Source: Azonexus sp. (GTDB lineage Bacteria > Pseudomonadota > Gammaproteobacteria > Burkholderiales > Rhodocyclaceae). From it: DNA of 5,490 nucleotides. The stretch covers positions 1 through 5,490 of the forward strand of contig JAITWU010000413.1 of assembly GCA_031285115.1 (NCBI GenBank), in the 5' to 3' direction. The notes below the pieces were generated by a model. That model was not told the origin of the DNA. It worked only from the letters and a program-made list of their open reading frames with translations, and searched no databases. A program made the position numbers and the translations under genes. This document shows positions 1-5,490 of this stretch, one piece after another. Each line of letters opens with the position of its first letter. Positions within the stretch are counted from its first letter, which is position 1.

Positions 1-183
1 CACGACATCCAACTGTTCGATCTGTACGCCGGAAAAGGCATCCCCGAAAACAAAAAAAGCCTTGCTTTCCGGGTGGTTATGCAAGATACTCAACGTACTT
101 TGTTGGATTCAGAAGTGGATGCTGCAATGCAGCAACTGGTGTCCTGTCTCGAACAGGCGTTCGGTGCCCAACTGCGTGCCTGA
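1..183 (+). CDS. pheT: Phenylalanyl-tRNA synthetase beta subunit, C-terminal fragment
   Basis: Only the last 60 codons are present; the reading frame is open from base 1 and ends at TGA 181-183. The fragment includes [20 protein letters not shown] and [11 protein letters not shown]. These are typical of the ferredoxin-fold anticodon-binding (FDX-ACB) domain that ends bacterial PheT. PheT pairs with PheS in the cytoplasmic (alpha-beta)2 enzyme that charges tRNA-Phe; this domain contacts the tRNA anticodon region. The next gene, ihfA, starts 10 bases after the stop, the same pheT-ihfA order as in enterobacteria, which supports the call. No ATG in this fragment is a gene start. The 5' end lies outside the window, so catalytic and editing domains cannot be judged. 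Confidence 0.93.
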   Translation, partial: HDIQLFDLYAGKGIPENKKSLAFRVVMQDTQRTLLDSEVDAAMQQLVSCLEQAFGAQLRA

Positions 184-193
184 TGGAAGAAAG

Positions 194-496
194 ATGACGC
201 TCACCAAAGCCGAACTCGCCGACCTGCTTTTTGAAAAAGTCGGCCTCAACAAGCGTGAAGCCAAGGATATGGTCGAAGCCTTTTTCGAGGAAATCCGCAA
301 TTCCCTCGAAACCGGCGATGGCGTCAAACTCTCCGGCTTCGGCAATTTTCAGTTGCGCGACAAACCCCAGCGCCCTGGCCGCAATCCCAAGACCGGTGAA
401 GAAATTCCCATTACCGCGCGGCGCGTCGTGACCTTTCACGCCAGCCAGAAACTGAAGTCGGACGTTGAGCTTGCCCTCGATGGAACTGCGGCCTAA
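194..496 (+). CDS. ihfA: Integration host factor alpha subunit
   Basis: The 100-residue product begins [20 protein letters not shown] and matches IHF alpha along its length. IHF alpha/beta is a heterodimeric nucleoid protein that bends DNA by about 160 degrees at WATCAANNNNTTR sites, acting in transcription, recombination and replication. The N-terminal helices (about 1-45) form the dimer core. FGNFQLRDK (49-57) leads into the beta-arm, where [11 protein letters not shown] (60-70) carries the DNA-intercalating proline at 65, as in E. coli. [16 protein letters not shown] (73-88) follows. The reading frame stays open upstream to 62, but that part overlaps pheT and has no family resemblance. ATG 194 gives the normal family length and sits just after the purine-rich GGAAGAAAG (185-193). 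The gene lies 10 bases after pheT and overlaps merR by 17 bases, so co-transcription is likely. Confidence 0.96.
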   Translation: MTLTKAELADLLFEKVGLNKREAKDMVEAFFEEIRNSLETGDGVKLSGFGNFQLRDKPQRPGRNPKTGEEIPITARRVVTFHASQKLKSDVELALDGTAA

Positions 497-860
497 AACT
501 TCCGCTGGCGAGGAATTGCCTCCCATTCCCGCCAAACGCTATTTCACCATCGGTGAAGTCAGCGAGTTGTGCGGCGTCAAGCCGCATGTGCTGCGCTATT
601 GGGAGCAGGAGTTTACCCAGCTAAAACCCGTCAAGCGTCGTGGTAACCGGCGCTACTATCAGCATCACGAAGTGTTGCTGGTGCGCCGTATTAGAGAATT
701 ACTTTATAATCAAGGCTTTACAATAAGCGGCGCGCGTAACCGGTTAGAAGACGGCGCTCTATCCGGCGGTGTTGTCGAGATGGAAAACGAGGCTATGCAA
801 AAGCCAGCCATCAGTTTGCGCCAGGAATTGCAATCAGTGATCGAGATGTTACGGCTTTGA
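480..860 (+). CDS. MerR-family transcriptional regulator (ihfA-linked, short form)
   Basis: The product is 126 residues. A disordered N-terminus (1-20, ending PPIPAKR) precedes a MerR winged helix-turn-helix: [25 protein letters not shown] (21-45), then the wing with [13 protein letters not shown] (53-65) and the second helical part [23 protein letters not shown] (67-89). A short C-terminal helix ([16 protein letters not shown], 111-126) could be the dimer coiled coil. There is no effector-binding domain and no metal-binding cysteine cluster; the only cysteine is C31. The DNA target and signal are therefore unknown. Genes of this type often follow ihfA in beta- and gammaproteobacteria. ATG 480 overlaps the ihfA end by 17 bases, suggesting coupling. 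An in-frame TTG at 465 would add five residues and cannot be excluded. Codons AGA, TTA, ATA and CTA cluster at 693-761, unlike the GC-rich codon use nearby. Confidence 0.88.
   Translation: MELRPKTSAGEELPPIPAKRYFTIGEVSELCGVKPHVLRYWEQEFTQLKPVKRRGNRRYYQHHEVLLVRRIRELLYNQGFTISGARNRLEDGALSGGVVEMENEAMQKPAISLRQELQSVIEMLRL
708..720 (+). promoter_or_regulatory. Candidate IHF binding site
   Basis: AATCAAGGCTTTA matches the IHF consensus WATCAANNNNTTR at every defined position. The 20 bases on its 5' side are strongly AT-rich (about 689-707), the arrangement of strong IHF sites, in otherwise GC-rich DNA. It lies inside merR, 212 bases after ihfA ends and about 170 bases before the tRNA-Pro promoter. I saw no second full match on either strand. 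By base counting, a chance match somewhere in a window this size is about 0.17 at equal base composition. The match is seen; occupancy and role are inferred. Negative autoregulation of ihfA by IHF is known in E. coli, but at an upstream site. Confidence 0.45.
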
Positions 861-883
861 GCCAGGCTGATTTCAGGTATAAT
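857..883 (+). promoter_or_regulatory. Candidate promoter of tRNA-Pro
   Basis: A perfect TATAAT lies at 878-883, 11 bases before the tRNA, so transcription would start near 889-891 and give a leader of about 5 bases. The -35 is poor: TTGAGC (857-862) is a 4/6 match but leaves only a 15-base spacer, and it overlaps the merR stop. The region after the -10 is A-rich, unlike the GC-rich discriminator of many stringently controlled stable RNA promoters. Read-through from merR is a possible second source of the transcript. Confidence 0.5.
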
Positions 884-893
884 TAAAAACTTG

Positions 894-971
<78 letters not shown>

Positions 972-982
972 AATGAACCAAG

Positions 983-1020
983 CAAATAAAAAAACCGGCC
1001 AAGGCCGGTTTTTTTATTTG
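983..1020 (+). terminator. Intrinsic terminator after tRNA-Pro, symmetrical
   Basis: The left arm 983-1000 and right arm 1003-1020 are perfect complements over 18 bases around a central AA. The core is CCGGCC-AA-GGCCGG, flanked by seven A on the left and seven T on the right. RNA made from the + strand would form a GC-rich hairpin followed by a U tract, ending the merR/tRNA-Pro transcript. Because of the symmetry it should also work on the - strand, although no - strand gene points at it here. It separates the pheT-side unit from the hns-rpoS unit. Confidence 0.92.
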
Positions 1021-1026
1021 ATCTTG

Positions 1027-1055
1027 TTGATTTATATGGCCGAACCGATTAAATT
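1027..1055 (+). promoter_or_regulatory. Candidate sigma-70 promoter of the hns-surE-pcm-nlpD-rpoS unit
   Basis: TTGATT (1027-1032, 4/6) and TAAATT (1050-1055, 4/6) are separated by the ideal 17 bases. They sit in the only AT-rich gap before the unit, between the terminator and the hns Shine-Dalgarno. Transcription would begin near 1062, leaving a leader of about 24 bases. Both boxes are imperfect, so this is positional inference more than recognition. Confidence 0.35.
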
Positions 1056-1072
1056 CTCAACACCATTAACGT

Positions 1073-1081
1073 TAAGGAGGT
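1073..1081 (+). promoter_or_regulatory. Unusually complete Shine-Dalgarno of the hns-like gene
   Basis: TAAGGAGGT is complementary to nine consecutive bases of the 16S rRNA 3' end and lies 4 bases before ATG 1086. It fixes this start codon and predicts strong initiation. The downstream genes surE, pcm and rpoS have weak or no Shine-Dalgarno sequences, so the first gene should be translated far more than the others. Confidence 0.85.
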
Positions 1082-1085
1082 AATC

Positions 1086-1403
1086 ATGGATTTGACCACT
1101 ATGTCCGCTGCCCAATTGCGTGATTTGCAACTGCGCATTCCCGCTGAATTGAAGCGCCGTGAATCGCAGGAAAAGCAGGAAATTCTCAATCGCGCCCGCG
1201 CTCTGGCCAAGGCCAGCGGCTATACCCTTGAGGATCTGCTGGGCAAGGAAAGCAAGATAAAAGCCGGTTCGGGCATCAAGGTTCGTATTAAATATCGTCA
1301 CCCCCAGAATCCTTCGCTGGAATGGACTGGCCGCGGGCGCAAGCCGAAATGGGTCGAAAGCTGGCTGGCCAACGGCGGCACGCTGGAAGCTCTGCTGGTT
1401 TGA
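1086..1403 (+). CDS. H-NS family nucleoid-associated protein (short betaproteobacterial type)
   Basis: The 105-residue basic protein has H-NS layout. An N-terminal helical, charged oligomerisation region (about 6-55, SAAQLRDLQLRIPAELKRRE onward) is followed by a K/G-rich linker (53-65). The C-terminal DNA-binding domain (about 66-92) has YRHPQNPSLEWTGRGRKPKW. Classical H-NS has a QGR core in the loop that enters the AT-rich minor groove; here it is RGR within GRGRKP (82-87), the form also seen in AT-hook-like loops of Lsr2. It is shorter than E. coli H-NS (137 residues), as is common for betaproteobacterial family members. The expected role is silencing or structuring AT-rich DNA. It starts after a terminator with its own strong ribosome site and ends 3 bases before surE, so it probably heads the rpoS unit. 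Paralogues elsewhere in the genome are likely but not visible. Confidence 0.9.
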   Translation: MDLTTMSAAQLRDLQLRIPAELKRRESQEKQEILNRARALAKASGYTLEDLLGKESKIKAGSGIKVRIKYRHPQNPSLEWTGRGRKPKWVESWLANGGTLEALLV

Positions 1404-1406
1404 TTA

Positions 1407-2147
1407 ATGCGTATTCTGCTCAGTAACGACGACGGTTATTTTGCCCCGGGCCTTGCCGTTCTGGCCGCTGCGCTGGCCGGTCTGGGTGAGATTACCGTTG
1501 TCGCGCCTGAGAAGAATCGCAGCGCCGCCAGTAATTCACTGACCCTGGATCGACCGCTGTTTCTGCGGCAGGCAGACAGCGGTTTTTATTATGTCAATGG
1601 TACGCCGAGCGATTGCGTCCATCTGGCGGTGACGGGGATGCTGGACCAATTGCCGGACATTGTGGTTTCCGGCATCAATCACGGCGCCAATATGGGCGAC
1701 GACACCATTTATTCAGGGACTGTCGCGGCGGCGACCGAAGGTTATCTCCTGGGTTTGCCGTCGATTGCCATTTCACTGACCAGTTTCGCGGGGCGTCATT
1801 ACGCAACGGCGGGGCAGGTGGCGCGTGAATTGGTCGGGCGATTCATTCGTGATCCCATCCGCCATCCGGTATTGCTCAATGTCAATGTGCCGGATATTCC
1901 TTGCGATCAATTGCAGGGCATGGAAGTGACCCGTCTCGGGCGGCGGCACAAGGCCGAGCCGGTCGTCAAAATGCTTTCGCCAAGGAATGAAACGGTATTC
2001 TGGATCGGCGCGGCGGGTGCTGCCGCTGATGCCGGGCCGGGGACGGATTTCAACGCCATCGAACGGGGCTGCGTCTCGGTCACGCCCTTGCAGATTGATT
2101 TGACGCATACCGCGCAATTGGACGCCGTGCGTCACTGGATGAAGTGA
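1407..2147 (+). CDS. surE: 5'/3'-nucleotidase SurE
   Basis: The 246-residue product matches SurE, a cytoplasmic metal-dependent phosphatase that removes phosphate from 5'- and 3'-nucleoside monophosphates and is linked to stationary-phase survival. The N-terminal [10 protein letters not shown] supplies metal ligands D8 and D9. The other expected ligands are S39 (in KNRSAASNS) and N91 (in [21 protein letters not shown]). Further family signatures are [10 protein letters not shown] (65-74) and [20 protein letters not shown] (212-231). Length is normal. The ATG lies 3 bases after the hns-like stop and has no good Shine-Dalgarno, so translation probably depends on ribosomes finishing the upstream gene. 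Pcm follows 7 bases downstream, the classic surE-pcm pairing of nucleotide and protein damage handling. Confidence 0.97.
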   Translation: MRILLSNDDGYFAPGLAVLAAALAGLGEITVVAPEKNRSAASNSLTLDRPLFLRQADSGFYYVNGTPSDCVHLAVTGMLDQLPDIVVSGINHGANMGDDTIYSGTVAAATEGYLLGLPSIAISLTSFAGRHYATAGQVARELVGRFIRDPIRHPVLLNVNVPDIPCDQLQGMEVTRLGRRHKAEPVVKMLSPRNETVFWIGAAGAAADAGPGTDFNAIERGCVSVTPLQIDLTHTAQLDAVRHWMK

Positions 2148-2154
2148 TCGAACG

Positions 2155-2805
2155 GTGTTGCACGGCATCGGCATGACCTCGCAGCGAACGCGGACGCGGA
2201 TGGTCGAGCGGCTGCGTGAAAAAGGCATCCGCAACGAAGCGGTGCTGGCGGCGATGAATGCCGTGCCGCGCCACATCTTTGTCGAAGAAGCCCTGGCCTC
2301 GCGGGCCTACGAAGATAACGCGCTGCCCTTGGGCCTGGGCCAGACCATTTCGCAGCCCTATATCGTGGCGCGGATGATCGAATTGCTGCTCGACGGGCGG
2401 CCAGCGCTCGGCAAAACCCTCGAAATCGGCGCTGGTTGCGGTTATCAGGCCGCCGTTCTGGGGCAGTTGACGGGCGAAGTCTACGCCATCGAGCGCCTTG
2501 CCCCCTTGCTGGAAAAAGCCAAGGCCCATATGCGCGCCTTGCAGCAGTTCAATGTCCGTTTGAAACACGCCGATGGTCAAATGGGATTGCCGGAAGCCGC
2601 CCCCTTCGATAGCATCATCGTCGCGGCGGCCGGTTTGCGGGTGCCGCCGACACTGTTGCAGCAACTGGCGCCGGGTGGCCGCCTGGTGTTGCCGGTGGGC
2701 GCGACGGAACAGCATCTCAGTTTGATCGAACACAGCTCTCAGGGATTTGTCGAAAAGCGGCTCGATGCCGTCCGGTTTGTCCCGCTTCTCGCAGGAACAC
2801 AATGA
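2155..2805 (+). CDS. pcm: Protein-L-isoaspartate O-methyltransferase
   Basis: Pcm uses S-adenosylmethionine to methylate isoaspartyl residues in aged proteins, starting their repair to aspartate. Numbered from GTG 2155 (216 residues), VPRHIFVEE (38-46) is followed by the family hallmark [13 protein letters not shown] (62-74). The SAM-binding motif is [14 protein letters not shown] (89-102), then VYAIER (109-114), [10 protein letters not shown] (151-160), [12 protein letters not shown] (171-182) and the closing DAVRFVPLL (204-212). All expected motifs are intact. The start is uncertain: GTG 2155, TTG 2158 and ATG 2173 are in frame and none has a strong Shine-Dalgarno. I recall [10 protein letters not shown] as common in betaproteobacterial Pcm, which favours a start before ATG 2173. 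The stop overlaps the nlpD start as ATGA. Confidence 0.95.
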   Translation: MLHGIGMTSQRTRTRMVERLREKGIRNEAVLAAMNAVPRHIFVEEALASRAYEDNALPLGLGQTISQPYIVARMIELLLDGRPALGKTLEIGAGCGYQAAVLGQLTGEVYAIERLAPLLEKAKAHMRALQQFNVRLKHADGQMGLPEAAPFDSIIVAAAGLRVPPTLLQQLAPGGRLVLPVGATEQHLSLIEHSSQGFVEKRLDAVRFVPLLAGTQ

Positions 2806-3734
2806 ATCGAATCTATCCTTTGCTCTTGTCTGGCGTCGTTGTCCTGCTGGCCGGTTGTTTCAGCCAGCCGCCAGCGCCCGCCGTCGATCGCAGTTCGACC
2901 GAGGCGAGAAGCGCGGCCCAGCCGCAACTGACGGGACCGGGTTATTACACGGTCAAGCGGGGCGACACCCTGTACCGCATTGCCATGGATCACGGTCAGG
3001 ATTACCGCGACATCGCTGGCTGGAACTTCATCACCGATCCCAATTCGATCAAGGAAGGGCAGGTTTTGCGGGTCGTGCCGCCAGCGCCTGCCGCCAGTGA
3101 GAATAGCGGCGCGGTGGTGGCGTCGCCGGTCGGCGTCAGCGGCGTCGAGACACGCCCGCTCAATGCGCCGCCCGCAGCGGCAGCGCCGGACAATGGCCTG
3201 AAGCGCGAGCCGCGGGTGGGCAAGGAGCCGTATTCGGACGAAGCCTATGCCCGCTTGAGCCGTCCGGCGGATGCGTCGCCGCCGGGCGAGAGTAAACCGC
3301 CAGCCGCCGCGCCAACAGCCCCGATAGCGGCGGCAGCGGCGGCAGCGGCGAGCGGCCCGGACGACGTGCCGTGGCTCTGGCCCGCCGCTGGCAAGGTCGC
3401 CGCCGCATTCGGCGAAGCCGGTAACAAGGGGGTCGATATTGTCGGCAAGGCGGGCGACCCGGTCATTGCCGCCGGTGACGGCAAAGTCGTCTATGCCGGT
3501 AACAGCCTGCCCGGCTATGGCGAACTGGTGATCGTCAAGCACAACGCCACCTTCCTCTCGGCCTACGCCCACAACCGCAAAATTCTCGTCAAGGAAGGCC
3601 AGCAGGTCAGCCGTGGCCAGAAAATCGCTGAAATGGGCAATACCGGAAGCAGCGCCGATTCGATCAAGCTGCACTTTGAAATCAGAAAGCAGGGCAATCC
3701 CGTCGATCCCGCGCTCTATCTGCCAAAAAGATGA
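2802..3734 (+). CDS. nlpD: NlpD-type lipoprotein with LysM and degenerate LytM/M23 domain
   Basis: The product is 310 residues. A lipoprotein signal (1-18) ends in lipobox LAGC with the lipidated cysteine at 19, so it should be membrane-anchored in the envelope. LysM (48-93, [18 protein letters not shown]) binds peptidoglycan. A Pro/Ala-rich linker (about 94-187) leads to a LytM/M23 domain (about 191-307). Its metal ligands are lost: the HxGxD position reads NKGVD (208-212), and the first His of the HLHFE motif is Lys (KLHFE, 289-293). It should therefore not cut peptidoglycan but act like enterobacterial NlpD, which activates amidase AmiC for daughter-cell separation. AGGAA (2793-2797) is a good ribosome site inside pcm. 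ATGA overlaps join it to pcm and rpoS. In E. coli the main rpoS promoter lies within nlpD; I found no convincing promoter here. Confidence 0.95.
   Translation: MNRIYPLLLSGVVVLLAGCFSQPPAPAVDRSSTEARSAAQPQLTGPGYYTVKRGDTLYRIAMDHGQDYRDIAGWNFITDPNSIKEGQVLRVVPPAPAASENSGAVVASPVGVSGVETRPLNAPPAAAAPDNGLKREPRVGKEPYSDEAYARLSRPADASPPGESKPPAAAPTAPIAAAAAAAASGPDDVPWLWPAAGKVAAAFGEAGNKGVDIVGKAGDPVIAAGDGKVVYAGNSLPGYGELVIVKHNATFLSAYAHNRKILVKEGQQVSRGQKIAEMGNTGSSADSIKLHFEIRKQGNPVDPALYLPKR
3327..3350 (+). repeat. GC-rich 9-base tandem repeat encoding poly-alanine in NlpD linker
   Basis: GCGGCGGCA occurs twice, followed by a partial third copy (GCGGCG). It is read in frame as eight alanines (NlpD 176-183) just before the LytM domain. 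The unit is a multiple of three, so gain or loss of a copy would change linker length without breaking the frame. It is short, and the whole linker is Ala/Pro-rich, so it may just be composition. Confidence 0.6.
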
Positions 3735-3746
3735 GCCGGGCGGACG
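3701..3746 (+). promoter_or_regulatory. Candidate RNA hairpin around the rpoS start codon
   Basis: Three 4-base arms pair in order: 3701-3704 with 3743-3746, 3708-3711 (CCCG) with 3737-3740 (CGGG), and 3713-3716 (GCTC) with 3733-3736 (GAGC). A small internal loop and a single bulged C (3712) separate them. The 16-base loop (3717-3732) holds the weak ribosome site AAAAAG and the first two bases of the rpoS ATG; its G is paired. The pairing is seen. A role in rpoS translation is inferred, and ribosomes completing nlpD would have to melt it. Confidence 0.3.
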
Positions 3747-4666
3747 ATAGTTTTGATGAACTGGATTTGGCGGGTGAGCCGGATGCCGCCCCGCCATCCG
3801 AGAGCGAAGGCGAAACGGCGACGCCCGAATTCGAGTTGCTCGAAGACGTTACCCAGCTTTATCTCAACGAAATCGGCGCCAAGCCGCTCCTGACGCCGGA
3901 AGAAGAACTGGCCGCCGCCCGCCGCGTGCGGGAAGGCGATTTCGCGGCGCGGCAGATGATGATCGAGCACAACCTGCGGCTGGTCGTCAATATTGCCAAG
4001 CACTACCTCAATCGCGGCATTCCGCTGCTCGATTTGATCGAAGAAGGCAATCTCGGCCTCATTCACGCCCTCGAAAAATTTGATCCCGAGCGGGGTTTTC
4101 GTTTTTCCACCTATGCCACCTGGTGGATTCGCCAGAGCATCGAGCGCGGCATCATGAACCAGTCGCGGACCATCCGCCTGCCGGTGCATGTGGTCAAGGA
4201 AATCAATATTGTGCTGCGCGCCATCCGCCACCTCGAATCGGCGGAAAACCGCGATGTCACAGTGAAGCGCGTAGCGGCCCTGCTCGATCGCCCGGTTGAG
4301 GATGTCCGGCGCATTCTCTCGCTCAACGAGCACATCGCTTCGCTCGATGCGCCGCTCGAAATCGACCCCAACCACACGATGGCCGAATTCATCCCTGACG
4401 ATGACGGCGGCGACCCGGAAAGCCTCTTGCAGTCGAGCGAAATCGGCAGTTTGCTCAACGACTGGCTGAGTCAACTCAACGAACGCCAGCGCCTCGTCAT
4501 CGGCCGCCGCTATGGCCTCAACGGCATCGAGGTAGCGACGCTCGACCAGATCGCCAGCGACCTCGACCTGACTCGCGAACGGGTGCGGCAGATCCAGCTG
4601 GAGGCGCTCGACAGCCTCAGAAAGATCATCAAACGCGGCAACATCAGCCGCGATTCGCTGCTTTAA
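3731..4666 (+). CDS. rpoS: RNA polymerase sigma factor RpoS (sigma-38)
   Basis: The 311-residue group 2 sigma factor directs RNA polymerase to stationary-phase and general-stress promoters. An acidic N-terminus (1-37) replaces region 1.1. Region 1.2 is at 39-66 (DVTQLYLNEIGAKPLLTPEEE). Region 2 (77-145) includes NLRLVVNIAKHYLNRG and the -10-melting FRFSTYATWWIRQSIERGI. Region 3 runs from about 146 to 232. Region 4 (about 247-300) ends in the -35-reading helix-turn-helix with LTRERVRQIQLEALDSLRKI (280-299). TIRLPVHVVKEIN (147-159) is RpoS-like and retains the KE pair (156-157) equivalent to K173-E174, where E. coli RssB docks; an RssB here is not shown. ATG 3731 overlaps the nlpD stop by ATGA and has only a weak AAAAAG ribosome site, so translational coupling is likely. 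Its stop overlaps the converging mltB stop. Confidence 0.97.
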   Translation: MSRADDSFDELDLAGEPDAAPPSESEGETATPEFELLEDVTQLYLNEIGAKPLLTPEEELAAARRVREGDFAARQMMIEHNLRLVVNIAKHYLNRGIPLLDLIEEGNLGLIHALEKFDPERGFRFSTYATWWIRQSIERGIMNQSRTIRLPVHVVKEINIVLRAIRHLESAENRDVTVKRVAALLDRPVEDVRRILSLNEHIASLDAPLEIDPNHTMAEFIPDDDGGDPESLLQSSEIGSLLNDWLSQLNERQRLVIGRRYGLNGIEVATLDQIASDLDLTRERVRQIQLEALDSLRKIIKRGNISRDSLL

Positions 4667-5490
4667 TCGTTGGCGGCGTTGCTCCGCCGCTGGCGCAGCG
4701 CTTCGGCCAACTGGAAGACCGCCATCGCGTAAAAGCTGGAGCGGTTGTAGCGGGTGATGACGTAGAAATTCTCGAAGCCGAGCCAGTATTCCGTCGCTTT
4801 GCCGGGTGAAACGAGGTCGATCAGCGCCACTTTGGCTTGTGGTTCGGCGCTGGTTACGATGCCCTGTTCCTGCAATTCGCTGACTGGCAAACTCGGGCGG
4901 ATGCCCGCTGCGAGCAGGGCCGGGGCGGGTTCGCCGGGCAGGGTGGCGGGCGTGGCGACCGGTTGACCGGCTTGCCAGCCGTGTTGTTCGAGAAAATGGG
5001 CGACGCTGCCGATGGCGTCCTCGACGCTGGCGGAGAGGTCGATGCGCTCATCGCCGTCGAAATCGACGCCGTAGCGCCGCTGGCTGCCGGGCATGAATTG
5101 CGGAATGCCGATGGCTCCGGCGAAGGAGCCTTTGACGGCAAGCGGCTTGAGGCCGTTTTCGCGGGCCAGCAGCAAAAATTGTTCGAGTTCGGTGCGGAAA
5201 AACGCGGCCCGCGGCGGGTAGTCGAAAGCCAGCGTGGCGAGCGCCTCAAGCACGCCGAAGCTGCCGGTGTTGCGGCCATATTCGGTTTCGACGCCGATGA
5301 TGGCGACGATGATTTCCTCCGGTACGCCGTAAAAAACGCGGGCGCGGGCGAGCGTCGCCGGGTTTTCCCGCCAGAAACGCAGGCCGTTTTTGATCCGCCG
5401 CTCATTGACAAAGCGGGGCCGGTAGCGTTCCCACGAGCGTTGCTGCGGCGTGGCGGGCGGCAGGATGAGTTGCAGCACCCGTTGATTGGG
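4663..5490 (-). CDS. mltB: Membrane-bound lytic murein transglycosylase B family, N-terminus missing
   Basis: The frame runs off the window edge; 275 residues plus TAA are present. The GTG at 5476-5478 is internal, since the frame continues upstream as PNQR. MltB-type enzymes cleave peptidoglycan glycan strands to 1,6-anhydro-muropeptides in the periplasm. In fragment numbering, the catalytic glutamate is E69 in IIGVETEYGRN. It is followed by LATLAFDYPPRAAFF (84-98), the substrate-groove motif KGSFAGAIGIPQFMPGS (120-136), YGVDFDGDERIDL (140-152) and EDAIGSVAHFLEQHGW (157-172). The C-terminal part, GFENFYVITRYNRSSFYAMAV (238-258), is also family-typical. Whether a lipobox (MltB) or a plain signal peptide is present cannot be seen. 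The gene converges on rpoS with a 4-base overlap. Confidence 0.93.
   Translation of the reverse strand, partial: PNQRVLQLILPPATPQQRSWERYRPRFVNERRIKNGLRFWRENPATLARARVFYGVPEEIIVAIIGVETEYGRNTGSFGVLEALATLAFDYPPRAAFFRTELEQFLLLARENGLKPLAVKGSFAGAIGIPQFMPGSQRRYGVDFDGDERIDLSASVEDAIGSVAHFLEQHGWQAGQPVATPATLPGEPAPALLAAGIRPSLPVSELQEQGIVTSAEPQAKVALIDLVSPGKATEYWLGFENFYVITRYNRSSFYAMAVFQLAEALRQRRSNAAND

Noticed and set aside
62..193. Upstream extension of the ihfA frame
   Set aside because: It overlaps the pheT C-terminus in another frame and has no IHF resemblance; ATG 194 gives the normal family length.
705..710. TATAAT inside merR as a promoter
   Set aside because: No -35-like hexamer lies at 16-18 bases upstream; the AT-rich patch is better explained by the overlapping IHF consensus.
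2080..2802. - strand frame of 240 codons opposite pcm
   Set aside because: It mirrors pcm and has no family motifs; pcm is clear on the + strand.
2739..3797. Long - strand frame of 352 codons opposite nlpD
   Set aside because: It is a shadow of GC-rich nlpD codon use, giving Arg/Cys-rich low-complexity sequence with no recognisable domain and overlapping a confident gene throughout.
3716..4474. - strand frame of 252 codons opposite rpoS
   Set aside because: It mirrors rpoS, and its residues reflect complement codon bias; no domain is recognised.
4672..4688. Hairpin GGCGG/CCGCC after rpoS as a terminator
   Set aside because: The stem has only 5 bp and no T run follows on either strand; it lies within mltB coding sequence.

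Overview
The window is a chromosomal core segment of a GC-rich betaproteobacterium. Its closest resemblance is to Rhodocyclales (Dechloromonas/Azonexus-like bacteria). That placement rests on the gene order pheT-ihfA-merR-tRNA-Pro followed by surE-pcm-nlpD-rpoS, on the short H-NS-type protein carrying a GRGRKP DNA-binding loop, and on overall protein style. It was recognised from memory, not from a database search. Coding is dense: there is no gene-free stretch over 300 bases, and no mobile element or CRISPR array.

Left part (1-860, + strand): the 3' end of pheT (phenylalanyl-tRNA synthetase beta chain), then ihfA (IHF alpha subunit) and a small MerR-family regulator that overlaps ihfA by 17 bases. 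This looks like the end of a pheST-ihfA-merR transcription unit. Inside merR is an AT-rich patch containing an exact match to the IHF consensus (708-720), so the window holds both an IHF subunit gene and a candidate IHF site. Centre-left (861-1085): a TATAAT-containing promoter, a complete tRNA-Pro(GGG) with encoded CCA, and a perfectly symmetrical intrinsic terminator that closes this unit. A candidate promoter and an unusually complete Shine-Dalgarno for the next unit follow.

Right part (1086-4666, + strand): a tightly packed five-gene unit, hns-like - surE - pcm - nlpD - rpoS, with gaps of 3 and 7 bases and two 4-base ATGA overlaps. SurE (nucleotidase), Pcm (isoaspartyl repair methyltransferase), NlpD (envelope lipoprotein, amidase activator) and RpoS (stationary-phase sigma factor) form the classic stress/stationary-phase cluster. 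The less usual member is the H-NS-like nucleoid protein at its head. At the nlpD/rpoS junction the RNA could fold into a hairpin that presents the rpoS start region in its loop.

Far right (4663-5490, - strand): an mltB-type lytic transglycosylase, cut off at its N-terminus by the window edge, converges on rpoS. The two genes share a TTAA that provides both TAA stops, leaving no room for a terminator between them.

No new defence, mobile or biosynthetic system is visible. The points most worth a second look are the IHF site inside merR, the hns-rpoS linkage, the rpoS start hairpin and the rpoS/mltB stop overlap.
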